Positions 46,726 through 55,046 of a DNA stretch of 64,000 nt are shown in pieces. The stretch covers positions 62,001 through 126,000 of the forward strand of contig NZ_SELS01000012.1 of NCBI RefSeq assembly GCF_004197395.1, given 5' to 3'. The stretch is from Paraburkholderia sp. UYCP14C (GTDB taxonomy: Bacteria > Pseudomonadota > Gammaproteobacteria > Burkholderiales > Burkholderiaceae). Under the pieces are notes generated by a model. It was not told the origin of the DNA and made no database searches. It was given only the letters and a program-made list of their open reading frames with translations. Both the position numbers and the translations under genes were made by a program. Every line of letters begins with the position of its first letter. The first letter of the stretch is position 1.

Positions 46726-47916
46726 TCAAAACCGATGCCGCAACCCCGCCAGCACCGCGATCTGACTGTTGCGCCCCGCCCCCGCCGGTCCGAAGAAGTT
46801 GATCGCAACTGTGCTCGCATCGCCGGCCAGACGCTGATAGACCATCGACATGTGCAAATCGGTGCGCTTCGACAGCAGGTAGCTGATGCCCGCGTCCACC
46901 TGGTGCCATTTCGGACGGTCGCCGGTTGCGAACGACGTCGCGCCGGTACCGGTATAGCCGCCGCCATCGGTGTAGATGTAGCCGAGCCCCGCCATCAGCG
47001 CCGGCGTGAAGTAGTAGCGCCCGTTGATCTCGTAGTTGTTGACACGCAGGCTGTGGCCGCCGCGATAGTCGAGCAGCGTGTTGGTGAAGATGAAGTTCAC
47101 GTTCGCCGCGCCGAACGTGTAGCCGGAGCCCACCGCCGAGATCCGCTGGCGCTCGACGAAACCCGCGTTATAGAAAATGCTGGTCGAACCGCTGTACTCG
47201 TCGCCGATCGCGCCGTTCGGGTTATTGCCGGTCGCGAGACCCGCCGACGGATTGTTCAGTTGCAGGTAGCTCGCGACCACATGCAACGGCCCGCGCAGGT
47301 AATCGAGCCCGAAGCCGTACGCGCGATTGTTGGCGAAGCCCTGGCCGGCGTCGCCGCCCGCCTGGTTGCTGAACGCGTAGAGCGCGCCGAGCTTCAGTCC
47401 CGCGAGCGGACTCACCTCGTACTTGACGCTGTTGTTCAGGCGAAACGTCTGAAAGCTGTCGTCGACGTCGCCGATGTGCGCGCCGTAGATGCTGCCGAAC
47501 ATCAGCCACGACATCAGCGGCGCGACGTAGTCGAACGTGTAGTCATACTGGCGGCCGAGCGTCAGCTTGCCGTACTGCGTGCTCGACAACCCGACGTACG
47601 CCTGTCGCCCGAACAGCCGGCCGCCCTGCGACGACGTGCCGTTGATTGCGCTGAAGCCCGATTCGAGCTGGAACACCGCGGCGTAGCCGCCGCCGAGGTC
47701 CTCGCGTCCGAGGAAGCCGAAGCGGTCGCCGCTGCCCCAGCCGGTCGCCATCGACCAGCGCGAGGCGCCCTGCGTCTTGATCGACGACGCGACCGTATTC
47801 GTCCAGGCGATACCCGTATCGATGATGCCGTACAGCGTGACCGAGCTTTGCGCGTCGGCCGTGAGCGGCGCCGCGCAGGCGCAAACCACCGCAGCAGTGC
47901 AGACTGCTGTTTTCAT
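46726..47916 (-). CDS. Gram-negative porin (Burkholderia trimeric type)
   Basis: 396 residues. Signal peptide ends at TADA-QSSVTLYG, and the mature protein opens with the standard SSVTLYGIIDTGIAW. Typical strands include GSGDRFGFLGREDLGGGYAA and GRQAYVGLSSTQYGKLTLGR, and the protein ends in Phe (AGLRHRF) as outer-membrane barrels do. It gives passive entry of small hydrophilic solutes. It is the last gene of the minus-strand catabolic cluster, 138 bases after the second AAHS transporter, with a long hairpin in the gap. Confidence 0.95.
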   Translation of the reverse strand: MKTAVCTAAVVCACAAPLTADAQSSVTLYGIIDTGIAWTNTVASSIKTQGASRWSMATGWGSGDRFGFLGREDLGGGYAAVFQLESGFSAINGTSSQGGRLFGRQAYVGLSSTQYGKLTLGRQYDYTFDYVAPLMSWLMFGSIYGAHIGDVDDSFQTFRLNNSVKYEVSPLAGLKLGALYAFSNQAGGDAGQGFANNRAYGFGLDYLRGPLHVVASYLQLNNPSAGLATGNNPNGAIGDEYSGSTSIFYNAGFVERQRISAVGSGYTFGAANVNFIFTNTLLDYRGGHSLRVNNYEINGRYYFTPALMAGLGYIYTDGGGYTGTGATSFATGDRPKWHQVDAGISYLLSKRTDLHMSMVYQRLAGDASTVAINFFGPAGAGRNSQIAVLAGLRHRF

Positions 47917-47999
47917 TGTGCTTCTCCGGTTTCAATGTAATTGGGGTGACGCGGATGAATCGCGGCGGGAGCGCGCCTCGTGCGCGCACCGCCGTGCTG

Positions 48000-48034
48000 C
48001 CGGATGTGCGCGAGCGTGCGCCGCGCACATCCGG
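48000..48034 (-). terminator. Long perfect hairpin between AAHS transporter and porin genes
   Basis: Arms CCGGATGTGCGC and GCGCACATCCGG (12 perfect pairs, plus one closing pair) enclose an 11-base loop. There is no T-run on the minus strand, so it may protect or separate transcripts rather than terminate strongly. Confidence 0.55.
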
Positions 48035-48054
48035 CTCTGCCGTTCGTGCTGTTC

Positions 48055-49470
48055 CTACCGCTCGGCCGCGGGCAGCGGCGGCTCGGCACCTGCGCCGCCG
48101 CTCGCGAGATCGCGGTCCGCGAAGGCGTCGTCGTGCGCATCGCCGGGCCGGTACATGCGACCGAGCACGAACATCAGCCCCGCGACGGTGACGACCGGCA
48201 GCGCCGCGACCTGGAACAGCTCGCGCACCGGCAGATGTCCGGCGAGCAGCATCCCGCCGATCATCGGGCCCGAGATCGAGCCGATCTTCGCGATCCCGAT
48301 CGCGGTGCCGGTGCCTTTCGAGCGGAAGCTGGTCGGATAGACGATCGATGCGACCGCGTTCAGGCCCGCCTGAGTGCCGGCGACGCAGAAGCCGACGCCG
48401 AACACGGCGGCGGTCAGCAAGACCGTATTCAGGTCCATGCCGAGCGCCGCGACGAGCGGAAAGCCGACGAGCGGCAGACAGGTGACGAGCCGCACGCCAT
48501 GGCGGTCGATGAAGCGCATCAGCACGAGCCCACCGAGCGTTCCGCCGACAGAGAACAGCGTCGTCATCAGCGCGGCGCGATGCGCGGCGACGCCGGTCGC
48601 CTCGATCAGCACGGGCAGCCAGTTCTGTAGGAAGAACAGCGCCATCGAATTGGCGATGTACGCGAGCCACAGTGCGGTCGTCACATAGCGCAGGCGGCCG
48701 GCGAACAGCATGCGCGGCGAGAACTTCGCGACGCGGCGCTCGTCGGTGACGACGAACCGCGCATCGGACGGCAACGCGAGTTCGGGCCGCACGCGTGCGG
48801 CGGTCGCGGCGATGCCGTCGCGAGGCCAGCCCTTCAGCACCTGGTAGCGCAGCGACTCCGGCATCACGAACGACAACGCGGCCGCCACCACGAGCGGCGC
48901 GAGGCCGCCGACCACGAACACCGCGGGCCAGCCATAGTGCGGCACGAGCCACACGGCGACACCGCCACCGAAGCCTGCACCGAGCGTGTAGCCGGTGAAC
49001 ATCAGCGTGACCCAGGTGGCGCGCAGCCGCTTCGGCGCGAATTCCGACACCAGCACGAACGCGTTCGGTACCGCGCCGCCGATGCCGATACCCGCTGCGA
49101 AGCGCAGCCACAGCAGCTGGTCGACACTCGCCGCCGATGCGGTCGCGAGCGTGATCAGCCCGTACCAGCACGCACCGAGCAGGATCGCGCGCTTGCGCCC
49201 GATCCGGTCGCCGATATAGCCGAACAGGATCGAGCCGATCATGATGCCGAAGATGTTGGCGCCGAACACCGGACCGAGCACGCTGCGCTCGATGTGCCAC
49301 GCGCGAATCAGCGAAGGCGCGGCGAACGCCAGCGCACTGAGCTCGTAGCCGTCGGTCAGCATCACGAGCCAGGTCGACGCGATCAGCAGGATCGCGAAGC
49401 GGCCGATTCTCTGTTCGTCGATCAGGCGCGACACGTCCACCGTGCGCGCATCGGACAGGGTTTGAATCAT
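48055..49470 (-). CDS. MFS transporter, aromatic acid:H+ symporter (AAHS) family (second copy)
   Basis: 471 residues, about 12 membrane spans. The AAHS pattern is present: MLTDGYELSALAFAAPSLIR with the helix-1 Asp, GYIGDRIGRKRAILLGACWY (MFS signature), RFAAGIGIGGAVPNAFVLVS and EFAPKRLRATWVTLMFTGYT. AGGAGACG precedes the ATG. It is close in pattern to the first copy at 53.7-55.0 kb, so they are likely paralogues from duplication. AAHS members bring in benzoate-type and other carboxylic acids. Confidence 0.93.
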   Translation of the reverse strand: MIQTLSDARTVDVSRLIDEQRIGRFAILLIASTWLVMLTDGYELSALAFAAPSLIRAWHIERSVLGPVFGANIFGIMIGSILFGYIGDRIGRKRAILLGACWYGLITLATASAASVDQLLWLRFAAGIGIGGAVPNAFVLVSEFAPKRLRATWVTLMFTGYTLGAGFGGGVAVWLVPHYGWPAVFVVGGLAPLVVAAALSFVMPESLRYQVLKGWPRDGIAATAARVRPELALPSDARFVVTDERRVAKFSPRMLFAGRLRYVTTALWLAYIANSMALFFLQNWLPVLIEATGVAAHRAALMTTLFSVGGTLGGLVLMRFIDRHGVRLVTCLPLVGFPLVAALGMDLNTVLLTAAVFGVGFCVAGTQAGLNAVASIVYPTSFRSKGTGTAIGIAKIGSISGPMIGGMLLAGHLPVRELFQVAALPVVTVAGLMFVLGRMYRPGDAHDDAFADRDLASGGAGAEPPLPAAER

Positions 49471-49636
49471 CGTCTCCTCCAGAGGTGCCGCGTCGGCGGC
49501 CGGGCAGATCCCGGCGCGTCGTGCGGTTCCGTCATATGGTCTCCGGCCGGCGCGGCAGTGGGTGCTCGTCGAGAGCCTCCTCGCGGAGCTCGCGCTGCAC
49601 CTCTTTGGTATTTCCGCGCCGCCGCTGGGTCGTGCG

Positions 49637-50938
49637 TCAGTCCTTCAGATGCGGCGGATCGATGCGATCGACGTTGTCGGCGAGCCGCTCGCGCAGCATG
49701 CCGCGATCGATGTCATGGACGCTGCCGCCGTCGGCGAGGTCGAACGCGTGCGCGGCCGCCGCGCCCATCGCGATGCACGGCCCCATCACCCGCACGCTCG
49801 ACAGCGCGGTCGCATCCGCGTCGATGCAGCGGCCGGCCGCGATCAGGTTGTCCGCGTCCTTCACGACGAGGCTGCCGAACGGTACGGTATGCAGATGGTC
49901 GTCGCCGAACGGCTTCCATTCATAGCCTTCGGCGCGATCGTGCAATTCGATCGGCCACGAAGTGCGCGCGACCGCGTCGGGAAACTGCCGCGCCGCAATC
50001 ACGTCCGCGGAGCTCAACTGCTGCGCGCCGACGATCCAGCGCGTCTGCCGGATGCCGGGCAGGCCGTAGCTGCGGATGTGCGCGTTGCGATAGATGTGCG
50101 GGTACTCGCCGCGCAGGAACTCGAATGCGCGATCCGCCTGGTCGCGGCCGACGAGCGCGGTGCGCGACGCCGCCATCGGTTCGAGCGGCGTCTCGATGTG
50201 CGTCATGTTCGCGATGCCGATATTGCGGCCGCGGAAATAGAACACGAGCCCGTCCTTGCGCTCCAGCCCATATGCGTGCGCCTTTTCCTCGACGCGCTCG
50301 CGAAACGCGGGCGGCGTCGGCAGATCGGTTTCGTCGAGGTTCTCGAGCACGATCATCTGCGTGCCGCGAATCGGCGTTTCCGGCTCCTGGCAGTCGAAGC
50401 CTGCGAGCCACGTGAGTGCCGCATCGCCGCTCGCGTCGACGAAGCCGTTGGCCGCGATGCGCACGTCGCCGTAGCGCGTCGCGACTTCGAGCTCGCGCAC
50501 CCGCCGCCCTTCGCGCACGACGTCGCGCAGCACCGCGCCGAGCACGACGGTGATGCCGGCGTCGAGAATCTTCTGCTCGATCCAGCGCGCGAGCGCGACT
50601 TCGTCGTACAGCACCACGGTCGTCAGCGGCCCTTCCTTGTAGTGCAGCGCGCCCTTCTCGCCGAGATCGCGCAGGATGCCGTCCGCGATGCCGTGCGTCA
50701 CCTGGAAGCGCTTCGGCCCGTTCGAGAACAGCCCGCAGAAGGTGCCGATGATCGAGTTGACCGCCTGGCCGCCGAGCGCGGGAAGGCTGTCGACCAGCAC
50801 GACCTTGCGGCCCAGCGCGGCCGCTTCGAGCGCAGCCGACGTGCCGGCGATGCCCGCGCCGACGACACACACGTCGGCGTCGAGTTTCCAGCCAGTCGGT
50901 TGGCCGTTGCGGCGGACGATACGAGTACCAGTCTTCAA
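49637..50938 (-). CDS. FAD-dependent oxidoreductase (FAD_oxidored type)
   Basis: 433 residues from a TTG start that has AAGGAGG seven bases upstream; the nearest ATG is out of frame and meets a stop at once. The dinucleotide site is ADVCVVGAGIAGTSAALEAA, followed by GGQAVNSIIGTFCGLFSN. The C-terminal FAD contact region reads NLIAAGRCIDADATALSSVR. It may oxidise or desaturate an organic acid intermediate. It lies 57 bases after the AcnX small subunit gene. No close named homologue comes to mind. Confidence 0.88.
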   Translation of the reverse strand: MKTGTRIVRRNGQPTGWKLDADVCVVGAGIAGTSAALEAAALGRKVVLVDSLPALGGQAVNSIIGTFCGLFSNGPKRFQVTHGIADGILRDLGEKGALHYKEGPLTTVVLYDEVALARWIEQKILDAGITVVLGAVLRDVVREGRRVRELEVATRYGDVRIAANGFVDASGDAALTWLAGFDCQEPETPIRGTQMIVLENLDETDLPTPPAFRERVEEKAHAYGLERKDGLVFYFRGRNIGIANMTHIETPLEPMAASRTALVGRDQADRAFEFLRGEYPHIYRNAHIRSYGLPGIRQTRWIVGAQQLSSADVIAARQFPDAVARTSWPIELHDRAEGYEWKPFGDDHLHTVPFGSLVVKDADNLIAAGRCIDADATALSSVRVMGPCIAMGAAAAHAFDLADGGSVHDIDRGMLRERLADNVDRIDPPHLKD

Positions 50939-50995
50939 AACATTTCCTCCTTGAAAAGCGATGGCGGTTGCGCGCGGGCCGTTCCGCGCGCGAAA

Positions 50996-51481
50996 TCAGG
51001 CGCGGCTGCGTTTGAGCACTTCGACGACGCCACGCTCGGCATCGACGCGAACCCAGTCGCCGGTTTCGATCACGTCGAGCGGATCGATGTCGAAGTCGGT
51101 CAGCGACGGCGCATGGCTCACCACCGCGCCGAGCGCGATCTTCGTGGTCATTTCGTTGAACAGCATCGCGAGCGGCGCGGTGCCGGCGATCCGCGCGATA
51201 TGGAACTGGCTCGACCAGCCCGACGAACCCTTCGCGCCGGGAAACACCAGCACCTTGTTGGCGAAGCTCTGGCCGCGCAGTTCGTGACGGGTCTCGATGA
51301 TCGTGCCGGTGCGCGGATCGATGCCGCCCCAGCCGGAGATGCGATCGCGCGTGACGAGCGCCTCGCCCTCGACGCAGCCGCCGACCACCTTGCGCCCGCG
51401 CAGCACCAGCGGCGCGTCGGAGCGCACCGGCGTGCCCGGTGTGTCGCTTATCACGTTGGTGGTCTCGATGTTCGTACTCAT
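50996..51481 (-). CDS. AcnX small (swivel) subunit, DUF126 family
   Basis: 161 residues. Its ATG overlaps the stop of the large subunit gene by four bases (ATGA), so the two are translationally coupled. The swivel-domain signature is VLRGRKVVGGCVEGEALVTR, followed by the Ser-rich loop VFPGAKGSSGWSSQF and later GAVVSHAPSLTDFDIDPLDV. In AcnX enzymes this subunit completes the dehydratase active site. Known AcnX activities are cis-3-hydroxy-L-proline dehydratase (bacteria) and phosphomevalonate dehydratase (archaea). Confidence 0.92.
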   Translation of the reverse strand: MSTNIETTNVISDTPGTPVRSDAPLVLRGRKVVGGCVEGEALVTRDRISGWGGIDPRTGTIIETRHELRGQSFANKVLVFPGAKGSSGWSSQFHIARIAGTAPLAMLFNEMTTKIALGAVVSHAPSLTDFDIDPLDVIETGDWVRVDAERGVVEVLKRSRA

Positions 51482-52764
51482 GCTGCCAGCCCTCCGCTCC
51501 AGCGGCCGCTCACCGCGGCCTCGATGCAATCGGCCGTGGTGCCGAACCAGGCCTGCACGCCCATGATCGCGGGCAGGTAATGCGCCTGCTTCGCCGAGTC
51601 GAGCGCAACGACGCGCGTGCCCTTCGGCATCACCCGGCCGATCGCCGAGCACGTGTCGGTCATCAGCACGCCGCCCGCGTCCTCGATCAGCTTCGTATAG
51701 CCGGCCTGATCCGCGAGCTGGCGAGTCGCGCGCGCGGTGAAGATCCACAGTTCGGTATTCGTGCTGAGGCGGCGGCCTTCGAGCAACTGGCAGACCTCCC
51801 AGATCTGCTCGATCGAATAGTGCGGACAACCGAGCATCACGAAATCGACCTGTGCGTCTTTCGCGGTGGTGTTCACGCGCTCGTACGCGAGGCGCCGCTC
51901 GGCCGCGCCGTAGCGGATCGTGTCGAGCGGCTTGCGGCCGCGAAACGCTTCGTCGCGCGTGCGTGCCTCCGGCGTCTGGCCGACGATGTGGTACATCTCG
52001 ACACCGCCCGAGGAAGCCGCGGCCGCGCCGAAGTGTTTGAGCTTCGGCAGGTTCGGCACGTCGCGCAGTCCGTCGATCACCGGAATGCGGTCCTGCACGA
52101 GTTCGCCGACGTAGTAGCCGAGCAGCCCCCAGTCCTGCACCGTCTTCACGTCGATATCGAGTTCGATCAGATGCGTGCCGCCGCGGTTTTCATCGAGGTG
52201 CAGGCCCCAGTACGGAATCTTGCCGGTCAGCATCGCGGCGCCGGTGCTCTCGCGCCCTTCCGCGTTGGTGCGCGCGCCGAGCACTGCGTTGATGTAGATG
52301 ACCGACGACGACTCCATCCACGCGCAATGCTCGCCGCGCACCGGCACGTTGCCGGTCAGGTACGGCGCGCAGGTGTTCAGCGGCTGGATGCCGAGTCGTC
52401 CGGTGAACGCCTCGCCCTGGCGGTACAGCTTCACGACCTCGCCGTCGATGCCCTGACGCTGCGCATGCTGCGGGTCGAGCCCCTGCTGCAGATGGCTGCT
52501 GAACACCTTCGCCTTCGGCACCTCGACCACCTCCGGGCTATCGAGGTTGAATTCGGAAAACACCGCGTCGAGGCCGCCATGCTTCGCCGCGTAATCGCGC
52601 AGGAACGGCATCGTCGCGCCGACCGTGCCGCACACGTTATTCGTGTCCACCAGCCGGGGCGCGTCGAGCGCTTCGCCGTAGCGCACCAGCAGATCCATCG
52701 CACGCTGCACGGCCGCGCCGTCGCGGCCGTCGAGCATCGCCCGTTCGTCGTCGTTCAGCTGCAT
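51478..52764 (-). CDS. AcnX large (catalytic) subunit, aconitase X family (DUF521)
   Basis: 428 residues. Family landmarks: VDTNNVCGTVGATMPFLRDY, the Cys motifs NTCAPYLTGNVPVRGEHCAW, FVMLGCPHYSIEQIWEV and LMTDTCSAIGRVMPKG, which supply Fe-S/metal and active-site residues. It starts directly on the last base of the dioxygenase stop (TAA-ATG, no gap). Bacterial AcnX with separate subunits is usually cis-3-hydroxy-L-proline dehydratase. None of the usual partners (proline racemase-like protein, pyrroline-carboxylate reductase) is here, so a different beta-hydroxy acid substrate is likely. Confidence 0.93.
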   Translation of the reverse strand: MQLNDDERAMLDGRDGAAVQRAMDLLVRYGEALDAPRLVDTNNVCGTVGATMPFLRDYAAKHGGLDAVFSEFNLDSPEVVEVPKAKVFSSHLQQGLDPQHAQRQGIDGEVVKLYRQGEAFTGRLGIQPLNTCAPYLTGNVPVRGEHCAWMESSSVIYINAVLGARTNAEGRESTGAAMLTGKIPYWGLHLDENRGGTHLIELDIDVKTVQDWGLLGYYVGELVQDRIPVIDGLRDVPNLPKLKHFGAAAASSGGVEMYHIVGQTPEARTRDEAFRGRKPLDTIRYGAAERRLAYERVNTTAKDAQVDFVMLGCPHYSIEQIWEVCQLLEGRRLSTNTELWIFTARATRQLADQAGYTKLIEDAGGVLMTDTCSAIGRVMPKGTRVVALDSAKQAHYLPAIMGVQAWFGTTADCIEAAVSGRWSGGLAA

Positions 52765-53682
52765 TTAGCGTGCTCCGTGTGCAGGATCGAGTTGCTCCGC
52801 TTGCGACGCCGCGTGCCGGTCGACGTCGACCGTCGTCGCGCGTCGTAGCTCGCGGCGCACCGACAGATCGTGACGGCGCCCCCGGTGCAGCGTGCAGCGG
52901 TTGTCCCAGATCACGAGGTCGCCCGGCTGCCAGCGATGCGAATACACGAAACGGCGGGCGGTGGCGTGTTCGAGCAGGTCCATCAGCAGCACGCGTCCTT
53001 CGGCCAGCGTGCGATCGGCGATATGCGTCGTGTGCGCGCCGATGAACAGATGCCGGCGCCCCGAACCGGCGTGCTTGCGCACCAGCGGCCAGCGCACCGG
53101 CGGCAGCGCGTTGCGCTGCTCGTCGCTGTAGTCGGTGTCGCCGAGCAGAAAGCGCGAGTGCAGCGCGTAGTGCTCCGCTTCGAGTCCTTCGAGCTCGCGC
53201 TGTTCGCGCGGATCGAGCGCATCCCACGCGGCGCGCATGTCCGCGTACTCGGTCTCGCCGCCCGATTCCGGCACGACGACCGCATGCAGCATCGAATAGC
53301 GCGCCGCCGGCTGCTGGAACGAACTGTCGCTATGCCACAACTGGTTCGCGAGATTGCCGACGATGCGCCGGTGCGCGCGGTCCGCGATCTGTCCGGACTC
53401 GTCCACGTTGGAAATATCCGCGAGCTCCTGGTACTCGAGCCGCGCATGCGGTCGCGCGACGCGCTTGAAACCGAGATCGAGCGGCCCGAGCGAGCGCGCG
53501 AACGCGAGCTGCTGGTCCTGCGTGAGCGGCTGACCACGGAACACCAGCACCGCGTAGCGGTTCATCGCGGCGTCGATCGCGCACGCGAGCTGTTCGGAAA
53601 CGGGCGCCGTCAGATCGATGCCGCTGGCAAGGCCAACGAAATCCGGATGCGCGGCGTCAATGGGAACGACTTCAAGCGACAT
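52765..53682 (-). CDS. TauD/TfdA-family 2-oxoglutarate-dependent dioxygenase
   Basis: 305 residues from the ATG with AGGAG upstream, overlapping the first AAHS transporter gene by 11 bases. Iron ligands: H-x-D in NQLWHSDSSFQQ and the distal His in NRCTLHRGRRHD; the 2-oxoglutarate Arg is in the Arg-rich segment after it (RRELRRATTVDVDR). It should hydroxylate an unactivated carbon, using O2 and 2-oxoglutarate. The product could be the substrate for the AcnX dehydratase encoded next. Substrate unknown. Confidence 0.94.
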   Translation of the reverse strand: MSLEVVPIDAAHPDFVGLASGIDLTAPVSEQLACAIDAAMNRYAVLVFRGQPLTQDQQLAFARSLGPLDLGFKRVARPHARLEYQELADISNVDESGQIADRAHRRIVGNLANQLWHSDSSFQQPAARYSMLHAVVVPESGGETEYADMRAAWDALDPREQRELEGLEAEHYALHSRFLLGDTDYSDEQRNALPPVRWPLVRKHAGSGRRHLFIGAHTTHIADRTLAEGRVLLMDLLEHATARRFVYSHRWQPGDLVIWDNRCTLHRGRRHDLSVRRELRRATTVDVDRHAASQAEQLDPAHGAR

Positions 53683-55045
53683 GAGCTGCTCCTGTGTGAG
53701 GATGGTCCGGCGCGGCATCGTCGCGACGACGATGTAGAAGGCCGAGAGCGAACGCGAGCACCGCGACGAACGCGACCGGCACCGCGCCGAGGAAGAACAG
53801 TTGCTCGACCGGCAGATGCGCGGACATCAGCATCCCGCCGATCACCGGCCCGGCGATCGCGCCGATCTTCTGGATGCCGACCGCCGCGCCCGTGCCTTTC
53901 GCGCGCAGCGCGGTCGGATAAACCAGCGCCGCGACCGCGTTCAGGCCGAACTGCGTGCCGACCACCGTGAAGCCGGTGAGAAAGACCGCCGCGACCAGCA
54001 TCGGACCCGGCAGTCCGGTGCCGAGCAGCGCGACGACTGGCGTGCCGACGAGCGGCAGCACGGTGATGATGATCGCGCCGCGCGTGTCGACGAAGCGCAT
54101 CAGCGCGAGCCCGCCGAGCGTGCCGCCAAGCTGGAACATCGTCGATACGAGCGCCGCCTCGCGCGGTGCCAGGCCGACGCTTTCGATCAGCACCGGTAGC
54201 CAGCTGCTCAGAAAGAACAGCGCCATCGAGTTCGCGATGTACACGGCCCACAGCACCGGCGTCAGCGCGCGCAGCCGGCCCGCGAACAGCAGCTGCAACG
54301 AGCCGTCGCCATGTGCGTCACCCCGCGCAGCGCCGCCGGTCACGAAGCGCGTGCCCGGCGCGACGGGCAAACCCGGCGCGATGCGCGCAACGATTCGCGC
54401 GACTTCCGCGTGACGGCCCTTGAGCGTCAGGAAGCGGATCGACTCAGGCACCGCGAACCACAGCATCGCGCTCGACACGAGCGGCGCGATGCCGCCGATC
54501 ACGAACACCACCTGCCAGCCGAACTTCGGCACGAGCCACGCGGACACGAGGCCGCCCACGCTGCTGCCGATCGTGTAGCCGGTGTACATCAGCGTGACCC
54601 ACGTCGCGCGCCAGCGCTTCGGCGCGAACTCGGTCGTGTACGCGATCGCGTTGGGCACCACGCCGCCGATGCCGATGCCCGCCAGAAAGCGCAGCACGAG
54701 CAGCTGATCGAGCGCGGTTGCGCGCGACGCCGCGAGCGTGAACCCCGCGAGCACGACGCTGCCGATCACGATCATGCGCTTGCGGCCGATCACGTCGCCG
54801 AGATAGCCGAGCACGAACGCGCCGATCATCGTGCCGAACACGAAGGCGCCGAACACCGGGCCGAGCACGCCGTGCTCGAGATGCCACGCGCGGCCGAGCG
54901 CCGGTGCCGCGAACGCCATCGCGGCGAGGTCGTAGCCCTCGGTCATCATCATCACGCCCATCGCGACGATCAGCAGCACGCCGAAGCGGTTCGTCTGCTG
55001 CCGCTCGATCACCGTGCCGATGTCGATTGCGGTTTCGTCGCCCAT
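53672..55045 (-). CDS. MFS transporter, aromatic acid:H+ symporter (AAHS) family (first copy)
   Basis: 457 residues, about 12 spans. AAHS landmarks: MMTEGYDLAAMAFAAPALGR, GYLGDVIGRKRMIVIGSVVL, RFLAGIGIGGVVPNAIAYTT, EFAPKRWRATWVTLMYTGYT. It begins one base after the IlvD-type gene ends and overlaps the dioxygenase gene by 11 bases, so it sits inside a tightly coupled unit. Together with the second copy it suggests two related acids, or import and export of one. Confidence 0.93.
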   Translation of the reverse strand: MGDETAIDIGTVIERQQTNRFGVLLIVAMGVMMMTEGYDLAAMAFAAPALGRAWHLEHGVLGPVFGAFVFGTMIGAFVLGYLGDVIGRKRMIVIGSVVLAGFTLAASRATALDQLLVLRFLAGIGIGGVVPNAIAYTTEFAPKRWRATWVTLMYTGYTIGSSVGGLVSAWLVPKFGWQVVFVIGGIAPLVSSAMLWFAVPESIRFLTLKGRHAEVARIVARIAPGLPVAPGTRFVTGGAARGDAHGDGSLQLLFAGRLRALTPVLWAVYIANSMALFFLSSWLPVLIESVGLAPREAALVSTMFQLGGTLGGLALMRFVDTRGAIIITVLPLVGTPVVALLGTGLPGPMLVAAVFLTGFTVVGTQFGLNAVAALVYPTALRAKGTGAAVGIQKIGAIAGPVIGGMLMSAHLPVEQLFFLGAVPVAFVAVLAFALGLLHRRRDDAAPDHPHTGAAHVA

Positions 55046-55046
55046 C

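Noticed and set aside
45796-47940. 714-codon plus-strand open frame over the SDR and porin genes
   Set aside because: It crosses from an out-of-frame reading of the SDR gene into the antisense of the porin gene. Both real genes have full signatures, so this is a GC artefact.
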